Shown here one piece after another: positions 34,950-45,005 of a stretch of 47,840 nucleotides of DNA (position 1 is its first letter; every line of letters starts with the position of its first letter). The stretch lies in the NCBI GenBank assembly GCA_014764605.1, contig JACXWG010000005.1, positions 1-47,840 of the forward strand. Direction: 5' to 3'. This DNA comes from Quinella sp. 1Q5 (GTDB lineage: Bacteria > Bacillota > Negativicutes > Selenomonadales > Selenomonadaceae). The translations under genes and the position numbers were made by a program. Below the pieces are notes generated by a model. That model was not told the DNA's origin. It saw nothing but the letters and a program-made list of their open reading frames with translations, and did not search any database.

Positions 34950-37565
34950 TTGAACTACATGACAGGTAAAGAAGTCGCGGAGGCGTTTTTGAAGTTCTTC
35001 GAGGGCAAAGGGCATTTAATTATGCCGAGCTTTTCCTTGATACCCGAAAACGACCCGACGCTATTAATGATTGGCGCAGGCATGGCACCGCTTAAACCGT
35101 TCTTTACGGGCAAGCTCAAGCCGCCCTGCCCGCGAGTGACGACGAATCAACGTTGTGTGCGCACGGGCGACATAGAAAACGTCGGGCGGACGGCAAGACA
35201 TCATACGGCGTTCATGATGCTGGGCAATTTCTCGTTCGGCGACTACTTCAAGGCAGAGGCAATCCCTTGGGCGTGGGAATTCTTAACGGAGGTCTGTGGG
35301 TTGCCGCGTGAAAAGTTATGGGTGTCAATCTATCCCAACGACGACGAGGCGGAGCAAATCTGGCTTAAGCAACCAGGCTTGAACCCTGAACACATCGTGC
35401 GCCTTGAGGATAACTTCTGGGAGATTGGTCCCGGTCCTTGTGGCCCCGACAGTGAGATTTACATTGACTTGGGCGAGGAACGCGGTTGCGGCAAGGAAAC
35501 ATGTTCGCCCGGCTGTGATTGCGATAGGTTCCTTGAGATTTGGAATTTGGTTTTCACGCAGTTTGATAGGACTGAGGACGGCGAGTATAAACCCCTTGAG
35601 CACAAGAACATTGATACGGGTTGCGGACTTGAGAGATTGGCAAGCGTCCTTCAGCAGAAGAATTCCAATTTCGAGACTGATTTACTCTTCCCGATAATCG
35701 AATACGTCGAGAATATCAGCGGGCTGAAGTTCGGTGACGACGCTAAGCGCGATATTTCAATGAAGGTTATCGCTGACCATGCGCGGTCTATGGCTTTCAT
35801 GATTATGGATAAAATTCTGCCGTCAAATGAGGGTCGCGGCTACGTTTTGCGGAGGATTCTGCGTCGTGCGATTCGGCATGGACGGATGCTCGGCATTAAG
35901 GGCGCGTTCCTTGAGGGCGCAATCGGTGTTGTGTCTAAGATTTAGGGAGACATGCCCGATTTCGAGGAGCTTGCCCGCAACGAGGCTTATATCAAAAAGG
36001 TCGTGCGGCTTGAGGAAGACAGATTCGCCGCGACGCTCGCACAAGGTATGGAAGTTTTGACGCATGAGATTGATAACGTCAAGGCGGCGGGCAAGTCGGA
36101 ACTCAGCGGCAAAGTTTGCTTCAAGCTCTATGATACGTTCGGATTCCCCTTTGAACTCACGGAGGAAATTTTAGCGGAGAATAATCTTGCCCCCGACAAG
36201 GCGGGCTTCGATTCGGCAATGGAAAGTCAACGTCAGAGGGCAAGAGCCGCCCGCGCTGCCAATGAACGACTTGACGTGCCAGACCTTTTGAACGTCGACA
36301 CCGAACACCTTACCCGCAACGAGACTTGCACGGCGTCAAAGGTCTTCGCCATGTGGAAGGACGGCAAACTTGTCGACGAACTCCACGACGGCGACTCGGC
36401 AGGAATCATTTTGGATTGCACGTCGTTTTATGCGGAGGGCGGCGGGCAAGTCGGCGACGTAGGCTACCTTATCAGCGAACTCGGCAAAGTCCAAGTCACC
36501 AACGCTAAGAAGCTCCCCGACGGTACGATTTATCATGAAGCCTACGTCGAGGAAGGGCAAATCAAAGTCGGCGACGCTGTCGAGATTAAGATTGACGCGG
36601 ACAAGAAACTTTCTTCCGCCCGCAACCACACGGCGACGCATTTATTGCAAGCGGCGTTAAAAAAGGTCGTCGGCAACCAAGTAAATCAAGCCGGCTCACT
36701 CGTCACGCCCGAACGTTTACGCTTTGACTTCTCGAACTTTGAACCGGTGACGTCGCAACAATTAGCTGACGTTGAGGAGTTGGTCAACGAAGAGATTTTA
36801 AAGGGCGTCGACGTGACGATTAGGCAAATGCCGATTGACGAAGCTAAGAAACTCGGAGCAATGGCACTGTTCGGAGAGAAGTACGGCGATATTGTCCGCG
36901 TGGTAAATGTCGAGGATTTCAGCTGTGAACTTTGCGGCGGCTCGCATGTTAAAAACGTCGGGCAGATTGGCAGATTTAAAATCGTCAGCGAAGGCGGCAT
37001 TGCAGCTGGCGTGCGGCGTATCGAGGCTGTCACGGGGCGTGCGGCGATTAAAGACGCCACGCATCAAGCAGAGTTGCTAAGCCGAGTCTCCGCCCTGTTG
37101 AAGGTAAGAGCCGACGATTTGCCCGCGCAGGTCGAAAAGCTCCTTGCCGAAGATAAATCAATGCGTAAACAACTCGACGAACTGCAGACGCTCAAGGAAC
37201 GTGCCGAGGCTCAAAAGTTGTTGGTCGGCGTGGAGGAAATCGGCGCGTTGAAGTATCTTAAAGGCGTGGTGCAAGCTAAGACGCCCGATGATTTACGCAA
37301 CGTGGCGGACTTCCTGATTGACAAGCTCGACGGCGGCGTAATCGTTCTGGCGGCGGTCAATGACGGAAAAGTTTCGTTGGTCGTCAAAGCAGATAAGAAG
37401 GCAGTATCCTCTGGCGTGCACGCGGGCAAGATAGTCAAGGAGATTGCTAAGCTCGTGGGCGGCGGCGGTGGCGGTCGACCTGATATGGCGCAAGCCGGCG
37501 GCAAAAATCCCGACGGTCTCCCAGATATGTTCAATGCCGCAAGGAATATTCTAGCTAAGCTCTGA
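34950..37565 (+). pseudogene. alaS: Alanyl-tRNA synthetase with in-frame TAG at codon 332 (split or disrupted alaS)
   Basis: ORFs 34950-35945 and 35952-37565 share one reading frame. VVSKI-TAG-GDMPDFEELARNEAYIKKVVRLEEDRF is continuous with AlaRS homology. Total 872 codons, normal AlaRS length. Confidence 0.85.
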
Positions 37566-37571
37566 TAGATA

Positions 37572-37613
37572 AAAAATTGCCCCCGCGCAGTTTGTTGCGT
37601 AGGGGTTTTTAAT
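37572..37613. terminator. Bidirectional terminator between alaS and fbp
   Basis: AAAAAATTGCCCCCGCGCAGTTTGTTGCGTAGGGGTTTTTAATT. Confidence 0.7.
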
Positions 37614-37617
37614 TTGC

Positions 37618-39513
37618 TTAGCTCTTAGGTTGAATCGTTCCGCTTTGATACGCCTGCAAAAGTTTATGTAAGCCGATAATCTCTTGTCGAATGCCTTGCC
37701 CGTGGTCGGTGTCGCCGATTGTCATGCGCCGCGATAGAATTTCTACCGTCTCCGCCGTCGACTCAATGTCTTTGTTCTCGGCTAGCGCAAGTTTCACGTC
37801 CGCAATCTTCTGATGACGTAGGAGCCGTAGCCCGCGAGAATTCGACACCAAAGTATAACCTGAAATGCCGGTCTTCTCGTGATAGGGCGTGCTGAATCCG
37901 CCGTCGATTACAAGAGCCTTGCCGCCCGCCTTGATTGGAGTTTCGCCCTTGCGCACGCGAACGGGTACATGACCGTTGATGATGTGCCCTTGCCGCGAGT
38001 CAAGCCCGAATTCCTCCAGAATCTTATCGCAGGTCGCCGCGTCGTCAATCAGATTGTAATACGGGTCGGCAGGTTCCTTCCACGTCGCCTTATCGTCAAT
38101 GAATGCCCGCTCAAATGTCCGAAACTCTCTGCCTGCAGTCGGTGATAGTAACCCGCACCAAAGGAAGTACATAAAGTCCAAATCCTCAACGGTCTTATCG
38201 AAGTAAGCACGCCGCGCCCGCCGGTCAACGTAGTCAAAGTAATTCTTGCCGCTGTAAGTCTCGCCGCCGAACAAAATCTTTTTGAACGAGCTGTCCTCCT
38301 CCAAAGGAACGTTCGCATGGAAAAGCAAGTTGCCGTTGTGGCAGGTGTAGACGCCGCCTTTCTTGTACAGATAATCGACGTGCGCTTGAAGGTTCGCGCT
38401 CTCGGTGAAATTCGACTTCAAGCCCGAAATAATTTCTTGCTCCGCCTCCGTCAAAGCGCAAGGGTCATCGCGATTAACCGTCGGGAACGTGCCATTGAGC
38501 TTGTAGCATTGCCCGCCGATTGTAAGCGTCATGTCGTCGAAGTTAATCTTATCGAGTAGCAAGCGCGAATCCATTTTGAAATCGGGATTGCGGCGAATCA
38601 GTTGCCCTTCAAGCTTAAACATCATCATCAAGCACGCAAGCTCCGCCGCCCGTATCGGATTGTCATTGGGATAAAGATTGGACGCAAAGATTGTAAGCGG
38701 TCGCAAGCTGATTCCGTAGCCGCGTTCCAAAACGTCGGTGTTGTCGTAGTGCAAGGAGTTCCGCACAACCGCCGCGATACAAACTTCACTGCCAAGAGCC
38801 GCGCCCATCCATAACGCGTCGTGATTGCCCCATTGAATATCGACTTCGCCGGGATAATTCATCAGCAAGTTCAAAATGGCGTCGGGTCTGTCGCCGCGGT
38901 CGAAGAAGTCGCCGACTAAATGCAAGCGGTGAATTGCCAGCCGCTTAATAAACGCCGTCAACGCATGAATGAAATCTTCGCCGCTGTGAATCTCGACGAT
39001 TGAATTTAAAAGTTTCTCGTAGTAAATCTTCTGGTCATTATCGGCTGTCGGGTGCGTGTTCAGCAATTCCAAAATGACAGTCTCGTAGCTGTTCGGAATC
39101 AAATCGCGCATCTTGAACGACGGATATTTATAACTCATGAACTTAGCAAGCCGAACCAGTCGCGCCAGGTTGATTCGGTACCAAGCGGGCGTTGCTCGTC
39201 CTTGCGATTTAATCTGCGCGATTTTTTCTTTGGGATAGTAAATCAGCGTGCAGAACTCCGCAAGCTCATCTTCGCTAAACAAATCCCCGAAGACGTAATC
39301 GACCTTCTCACGAATGACGCCGGAGCAATTATTGATTATATGCAGAAACAAATCGTACTCGCCGTGAAGGTCGCTCATAAAATGTTCGGTGCCCTTCGGC
39401 ATATATAGCCGCGACTGCAAATAAATCAGTTTCTCGTAGATTGATTCCTTAGTCGGATATTTTTCCGATAAAATCCTCATCAAGCTCGCCGCGAAGTCGT
39501 AATCTTGATTCAT
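37618..39513 (-). CDS. fbp: Class III fructose-1,6-bisphosphatase
   Basis: [35 protein letters not shown]-type sequence; [41 protein letters not shown]. Confidence 0.95.
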   Translation of the reverse strand: [631 protein letters not shown]

Positions 39514-39525
39514 ATCTCTCACTCC

Positions 39526-40986
39526 TTACCAATTCTTTGACTTTTGCCAAAAGCTTGGACTGAACAGCGCAAGCACCGTAAATATTTCCAGACGGCTAAG
39601 GAACATGAAGCCGCACGCGCAGAACTTGCTAAAGCTCGGAAGCAGGGCATAAGTACTGGTCGCGCCTTCAATGCCGAAGCCCGGACCCACGCTTGCCATA
39701 GTCGAGACGCTAACGCTTATTGCGTCCACGAATTCAATCCCGTCGAACATCATCACCGCCGCAAACAGCACGTCAAGCACCACGACCGCAAAGAAAAATT
39801 TCGCCGCACCATAAACAACGTCTTCATCAATCGGACGTCCGCCCAAAGTCATTTGCGTTATCAAGTTCGGGTGGAGCTTTTGACGGATAATCAACGCCAC
39901 GAACTTAAACAGCAAGATGATTCGTGCGACCTTCAAGCCGCCCGCCGTCGAACCTGCACAGCCTCCTAAAAACATCGTCATCAGCAGGAAAGCTTTGCTA
40001 AGTGGCGGATACGTGTCGAAGTCGTGCGAGACAAAACCCGTTGTCGAACTCAGGCTTGCCACGTGGAAGACTGCCGCCCTTATCGCCCGCTCAGAATCAA
40101 TGCCCATTTCCCAAATCAAATCGCCCGCTACGACGATTGCCGCCACCGTGATTATCAGCAGGTACGTTCGGAACTCTGTATTACGGAAGACGACGCCGAC
40201 GCCTTTGCGATACGCCACAACATACATCGCAAAGCTACCACTCGACACCACCATAAAGAACGCCATGCAATATTCAAGATAAGCGTTGCCGTATTCGCTG
40301 ACAGTCCCGTTAAAAATCCCGTAGCCGCCAGTCGCAATCGTCGTCATGGCATGATTAATCGCCGCGAAGACTTCAAGCCCGCACAAGTAATATCCAATCG
40401 CGCAAAGCATCGTCAGCAGAACATAGATTGAAAACAGTGCCTTAGCGTTGTCCCTTATACGTGGCATTTGCCTATCCTTAGTCGGCCCCGTCGTCTCGGC
40501 TTTTAGGATGAACATTGCACCGCGTCCAAACTGCGGAGCTATCGCCATGAAGATTACCACGATACCCAAGCCGCCGAACCAATTCGACATGCTCCGCCAC
40601 AACAGGATTGACCGCGGCAAAATTTCTACGTCCTCAATGACCGTTGCGCCCGTCCCGCTGAAACCAGAGAACGACTCAACCAAACTATCAAGCAAATTCA
40701 GATAGCCGCCCGCGAAATATGGCACGAGTCCGAGGATTGAAATCAAGAGCCAGCCTAAGCCCGTTATCGCAATGCCTTCGCGTATGCCGACGTTATCTTT
40801 TTCCTTCAAGCCGCCGAATCGTTCAAGCTCGAAGGTCGCCGCCACGCATAAAAAAATAGACAGCAGGAACGCCGCCGCCCCGTCGAACTCTTCCGCCGTC
40901 GCCGCCAAGATGAACGGTGGAATCATTGCCGCGCCGCAAGCCAAAGTTAAGTAGCCGAGCAAGCCCGCAACTATTCGCCGGTTCAT
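39526..40986 (-). CDS. trkH: TrkH-family potassium uptake protein
   Basis: ESFSGFSGTGATVIEDVEILPRSILLWRSMSNWFGGLGIVV...NHAMTTIATGGYGIFN...SSTTGFVSHDFDTYP...GGCAGSTAGGLKVARI. Confidence 0.93.
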   Translation of the reverse strand: MNRRIVAGLLGYLTLACGAAMIPPFILAATAEEFDGAAAFLLSIFLCVAATFELERFGGLKEKDNVGIREGIAITGLGWLLISILGLVPYFAGGYLNLLDSLVESFSGFSGTGATVIEDVEILPRSILLWRSMSNWFGGLGIVVIFMAIAPQFGRGAMFILKAETTGPTKDRQMPRIRDNAKALFSIYVLLTMLCAIGYYLCGLEVFAAINHAMTTIATGGYGIFNGTVSEYGNAYLEYCMAFFMVVSSGSFAMYVVAYRKGVGVVFRNTEFRTYLLIITVAAIVVAGDLIWEMGIDSERAIRAAVFHVASLSSTTGFVSHDFDTYPPLSKAFLLMTMFLGGCAGSTAGGLKVARIILLFKFVALIIRQKLHPNLITQMTLGGRPIDEDVVYGAAKFFFAVVVLDVLFAAVMMFDGIEFVDAISVSVSTMASVGPGFGIEGATSTYALLPSFSKFCACGFMFLSRLEIFTVLALFSPSFWQKSKNW

Positions 40987-42086
40987 AAGTCACGCTTCCT
41001 ACGGTTGCATGCCTTACAGCGCATTTGGCAGTTCTCCAGAGTTGTCTTGCCTCCTTTGCTCCACGGCTTAACGTGGTCGGCTTCCATTTCCTCAAAATCG
41101 AAATGTTTCTTGCAGTCGGGACAAATTCCGCCTTGCCGTTCATAAGCCGTTTGCTTTATGCCGTTGCTGAACTTCCGCAAGCTCAAATGTTTTTCGTCGC
41201 CGCTTAAGAGATATTCATATATCCCGCGCTTGTCCGTGACTTCATCATCAAGCAACAGCCGTTTAATCGCCGCCGCCAACTTGTCAGCGTTCCAAGTCTT
41301 CGCGCCGTATTTGTTGTAAAAAATTCCCCACGGCAAGCCCTTCATGAGTTTTGCGTTATAGGTTGGGAAGGTCGCCTGCACCCACGCGAACACCGCTTGA
41401 AAGTAATTCCAAAGCTCGGTGGCGTCGGGCGTGCGATTTTGTTTCTGGGCGTCCATATAGAGTGCAATATTGCCTAAGCCGCGGCGGTCGGCTATCCACT
41501 TCAACGCCGTCTCTAAGAAGTCTTGACGAATTGGCTTGCCGCTCATGTACTTGCCGTATTGAACCTGCGCGGGGCAATATGGCTTGCTGAAATATTTCTT
41601 AGCGTCGGTCAGCCACGTGCAAGCGTAGATTGCGTTTAGTGCTTCCTGATTCGTGAGTTTCTCGCCCGCCGTGTTTATCACCTCAAACCAATCAAGCTTC
41701 TCTTGGTCGGTGCCCTCGCAAATGTAAATCATCAGCCGATAAGTTAAAATCTGTTCGCGCTCAGTGTCCGTCAATGTCCTGAAACTTTTATAATCGAGTG
41801 AGAACGTCCCCGCTACGTATTGGCAAATCGAAATCGTGCGCTGTTGCCCGTCTAGCATTTCAAAAGTCCCGTCGTCACTTCGCACCCAATACATCACGTT
41901 CAGCGGAAAATCATTCATAATCGTTTTAATCACCTTATCGCGTTGCTCTTTGCTGTAAACGAATTCGCGCTGATAGACCGGACGAATATTTAGCCGCCCG
42001 CCGTAGCCCCGACAGCCAATGTTCGGGTCGTCGATGAAGCCTTCCACGACTTTGCGAACTGGTATCTCGTGCAGTTCAATCTTCAT
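40983..42086 (-). CDS. DUF262 protein with C-terminal HNH endonuclease domain
   Basis: IRPVYQREFVYSKEQRDKVIKTIMNDFPLNVMYW...EMLDGQQRTISICQYVAG; CPDCKKHFDFEEMEADHVKPWSKGGKTTLENCQMRCKACNRRKRDL. Confidence 0.88.
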   Translation of the reverse strand: MKIELHEIPVRKVVEGFIDDPNIGCRGYGGRLNIRPVYQREFVYSKEQRDKVIKTIMNDFPLNVMYWVRSDDGTFEMLDGQQRTISICQYVAGTFSLDYKSFRTLTDTEREQILTYRLMIYICEGTDQEKLDWFEVINTAGEKLTNQEALNAIYACTWLTDAKKYFSKPYCPAQVQYGKYMSGKPIRQDFLETALKWIADRRGLGNIALYMDAQKQNRTPDATELWNYFQAVFAWVQATFPTYNAKLMKGLPWGIFYNKYGAKTWNADKLAAAIKRLLLDDEVTDKRGIYEYLLSGDEKHLSLRKFSNGIKQTAYERQGGICPDCKKHFDFEEMEADHVKPWSKGGKTTLENCQMRCKACNRRKRDL

Positions 42087-43126
42087 TGTCTCCGCCTCCG
42101 AATCAATATCCGCTTATAAATCTTCTTGCCGCCAATGTAAAGCGCAGGGCACAACGAGTAGCCGTCGACGCCATACGAACCCGCATTGCCGACGATTTCA
42201 AATTGAGCGGGATTGTATTTGTCAAGGAAAGTGATAGGCACGCCCATAACCCCGAAATAGTCAACGGGGATAAATGCCGTCTTCGGAACTTCGATTGCGT
42301 CGTAGTTGTCGTAGTGCGGGAAAAGCTCCGGCTCCTCGGCGTAGTGTTTGAATAGCAGTATGTCTTCATGCCGCTTGCGAACGTCCAGATTCGTGAACCA
42401 ATGAACGCCCGAATTCCTAATCATGCCTTCGCGGTGTTGCGTTGAGGCGGCAACGTCTTCATAAGGACTGCGGAAAAAGCCAACCATACCCCTGAAGCCG
42501 TAGCCGAGCCAAAGCTTATTCTCTTTAATCAGCGGGAAAATTTCTTTGTAGGTTATGGCGTTCATGTTGCCGATAATGAGGAACTTTTTATCGTAAGCTA
42601 TAAGTTGGGCGACGTATTCGCGGAAAAGGCTAAAGGGCGGGTTCGTAACGACGACATCAGCCTCCTTTAGGGCGTCGACGCATTCAGGCGAGCGGAAATC
42701 CCCGTTGCCCTCCAGATACGTTACGACGTTGCGATTATTTTCCAGTAGCAGTTTGACATCCGCCAAATCAGCCGCGCCGTCGCCGTTCAAATCCGTAACC
42801 TCCGTGACTTCAAGTTTGATAGCCTGGGTTCGCTTGTCGAAGTGCGGATTATAGTTTTGCGTCCCGAAAAAGTCCAATTCCGTTTGGACAATCGGCGAAC
42901 CGGCGTAGCACGTGGCGATTACTTTGCGCAAACCGAGCTGATTAAAGTAAATCATGAAGTACTTAAAGAAATCGGACTCGTAAGGGTCATCGCAATTGCA
43001 AAGAACAGTCTTGCCCGCGAAAAACTTTTGATAATGCCATAACTCGTTTTCAATGTCGCGGATTTGCGTATAGAACTCGTCCTTCTTAGCCTTAGCCGCC
43101 GAGTTTAGGTTCTTGTTGCCTGCCAT
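42083..43126 (-). CDS. EcoRI-methylase-family adenine-specific DNA methyltransferase
   Basis: AKKDEFYTQIRDIENELWHYQKFFAGKTVLCNCDDPYESDFFKYFMIYFNQLGLRKVIATCY...VVVTNPPFSLFREYVAQL. Confidence 0.88.
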   Translation of the reverse strand: MAGNKNLNSAAKAKKDEFYTQIRDIENELWHYQKFFAGKTVLCNCDDPYESDFFKYFMIYFNQLGLRKVIATCYAGSPIVQTELDFFGTQNYNPHFDKRTQAIKLEVTEVTDLNGDGAADLADVKLLLENNRNVVTYLEGNGDFRSPECVDALKEADVVVTNPPFSLFREYVAQLIAYDKKFLIIGNMNAITYKEIFPLIKENKLWLGYGFRGMVGFFRSPYEDVAASTQHREGMIRNSGVHWFTNLDVRKRHEDILLFKHYAEEPELFPHYDNYDAIEVPKTAFIPVDYFGVMGVPITFLDKYNPAQFEIVGNAGSYGVDGYSLCPALYIGGKKIYKRILIRRRRQ

Positions 43127-44568
43127 AAAATTTCCTCCAATAGGTTCATGTTCAGATTATCGCGAACGACACGAGCTAGGCGGTCGAAACTCTTCTGCTT
43201 TTCGGCGCGGACGTTTCGTGTTGAGGCGAGCGGCTTAAGTCCTTTCTTGCGGCGGACGGCGTTTAGGATTTGTCTGCGGAAGTCGTCGTTGTCAAAGATG
43301 CCGTGGACGTAAGTCCCGAAGACATTGCCCGCCGAGATAATTTTTTCTCCGTGCAAGTTGCTGTCGCCCGCGTGAATTTCGTAGCCGTCAAGGTCGCGGC
43401 TTAGAATTCGACTGCCGAGGAATTCAAAATCAACATCAAGCCTAACTTGCCGCGTGAACTTATCGGCGGTGAAGGTCGTTTCAATCGGCAGGAGGTTCAG
43501 CCCGTCAAGTTCAGTGTGATTCGATTCAGTGCACAGTGGGTCAAAGATTTTATCGCCGAGCATTTGGAAGCCGCCGCATATCCCGACGACAGCCGCGCCG
43601 CCCTTAGCAAGACGCAAAATCTTATCGGCAAAGTGATTGGCACGCAAGGCAAGCAAATCTTCGGAGGTGTTCTTACTGCCGGGCAAAATGATAATGTCCG
43701 CCGCGTCGAGTTCGTCGGGGTTCGTGGCGTAGAAGAGATTAACATCAGCCTCGCCCGCCAAGCTGTCAAAGTCCGTGAAGTTCGAGAGCTTGCCGAGCCG
43801 CACAACCGCAATCGTCACGTCGCCTGCCGAAGAAGTTTTATCGTCCAATGACACGGAGTCTTCATCGTCAATGCCGAGCCTGTCGATAAACGGAACGATA
43901 CCGAGCACGGGCTTAGAAGTTTTCTTCTCTAGAAAGTCGACGGCGGGCAACAGGAGATTGACATCGCCACGGAACTTGTTAATCACCAAACCTTTGACAA
44001 GTTCGCGTTCGTCATCGTCGAGAAGTTCAAGCGTGCCGACTAGGGAAGCCAACGCCCCGCCGCGGTCAATGTCAGCGACTAAGAGCACGGGCGCATTGAG
44101 ATACTTGGCGACGCGCATATTGACAATATCGTTAGCCTTTAGATTGACTTCGGCGGGTGAGCCGGCTCCCTCAATTATAATCGTATCGAATTCGGCGGAA
44201 AGTTTTTGAAGAGCCGCCTTGACTGCCTCGAAGGCTTTTAGCGAGTAGCCTTGATGATAAGCCGCCGCACTCATGACGCCGACCGCCCGACCGTTGATTA
44301 TGACTTGGGAAGTTTGGTTGCCCGTGGGCTTTAGCAATACGGGATTCATTTCGACACGCGGCGCGAGGTTAGCCGCCTCCGCCTGTGCGACTTGTGCGCG
44401 TCCCATTTCCAGACCGTCAGCCGTCACGAACGAGTTTAAAGCCATATTTTGAGCCTTGAACGGGGCAACGCGTCGCCCTTCCCTAAAGAAGATTCTACAA
44501 AGCGCGGCAGTCAATATGCTCTTGCCCACGTGCGAGCTTGTCCCTTGAATCATTAAGTACTTAGTCAT
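43105..44568 (-). CDS. cobQ: Cobyric acid synthase CobQ
   Basis: MTKYLMIQGTSSHVGKSILTAALCRIFFREGRRVAPFKAQNMALNSFVT...EGAGSPAEVNL...ILPGSKNTSEDL...VGICGGFQMLG. ATG at 44568; track start 44637 overextended. Confidence 0.95.
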   Translation of the reverse strand: MTKYLMIQGTSSHVGKSILTAALCRIFFREGRRVAPFKAQNMALNSFVTADGLEMGRAQVAQAEAANLAPRVEMNPVLLKPTGNQTSQVIINGRAVGVMSAAAYHQGYSLKAFEAVKAALQKLSAEFDTIIIEGAGSPAEVNLKANDIVNMRVAKYLNAPVLLVADIDRGGALASLVGTLELLDDDERELVKGLVINKFRGDVNLLLPAVDFLEKKTSKPVLGIVPFIDRLGIDDEDSVSLDDKTSSAGDVTIAVVRLGKLSNFTDFDSLAGEADVNLFYATNPDELDAADIIILPGSKNTSEDLLALRANHFADKILRLAKGGAAVVGICGGFQMLGDKIFDPLCTESNHTELDGLNLLPIETTFTADKFTRQVRLDVDFEFLGSRILSRDLDGYEIHAGDSNLHGEKIISAGNVFGTYVHGIFDNDDFRRQILNAVRRKKGLKPLASTRNVRAEKQKSFDRLARVVRDNLNMNLLEEILWQATRT

Positions 44569-45005
44569 GTCATCACCTTTTCCATTGCAAGATAAGCGTC
44601 CTGTTCGCCGTAAATCGAGAACGCAACGAACCCGCACTTGTTAAGGTAGAAGTGGACGTTTCGTCTATCAAGCCACGGCGTCGACGCGTACCAAACCTTT
44701 GTATCGGGGTAAAGCCTCTCAATCGCTTGCCACGCCGCAAAGCCGATACCCGAATTCCTCTTGCCTGCCTCCACGAAGAACAGCGATAATTTATTGTGCT
44801 TAGTCTCGGCGTTTATCATAAGGACTGCGCCGCCGACGATTTTTTTATCTGCGATGATATTTAGGAGCGTGGCGCGTGTCTTGTCGAAAAAACTGGGCAA
44901 ATCCTCGTCGCGGAATTTATTCGTGCCGTCAGCCCTGCGGAAGGCGGCTTGCAAGTCGTCAATAAAGCGTCCTCTATCAGTCGTCGGGGCAAGCTCAATA
45001 GTCAC
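44565..45005 (-). CDS. GNAT-like acetyltransferase
   Basis: IIADKKIVGGAVLMINAETKHNKLSLFFVEAGKRNSGIGFAAWQAIERLYPDTKVWYASTPWLDRRNVHFYLNKCGFVAF. Confidence 0.75.
   Translation of the reverse strand: MTIELAPTTDRGRFIDDLQAAFRRADGTNKFRDEDLPSFFDKTRATLLNIIADKKIVGGAVLMINAETKHNKLSLFFVEAGKRNSGIGFAAWQAIERLYPDTKVWYASTPWLDRRNVHFYLNKCGFVAFSIYGEQDAYLAMEKVMT

Noticed and set aside
35943-35945. Genome-wide TAG recoding (e.g. pyrrolysine)
   Set aside because: Several intact genes in the window (aroA, sigH, the 28872 gene) end in TAG as a normal stop, so general recoding is not supported here.
35952-37565. Treating the second half of alaS as an independently named gene
   Set aside because: Same frame and continuous homology with the first half and poor RBS spacing. 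Reported instead as split alaS.
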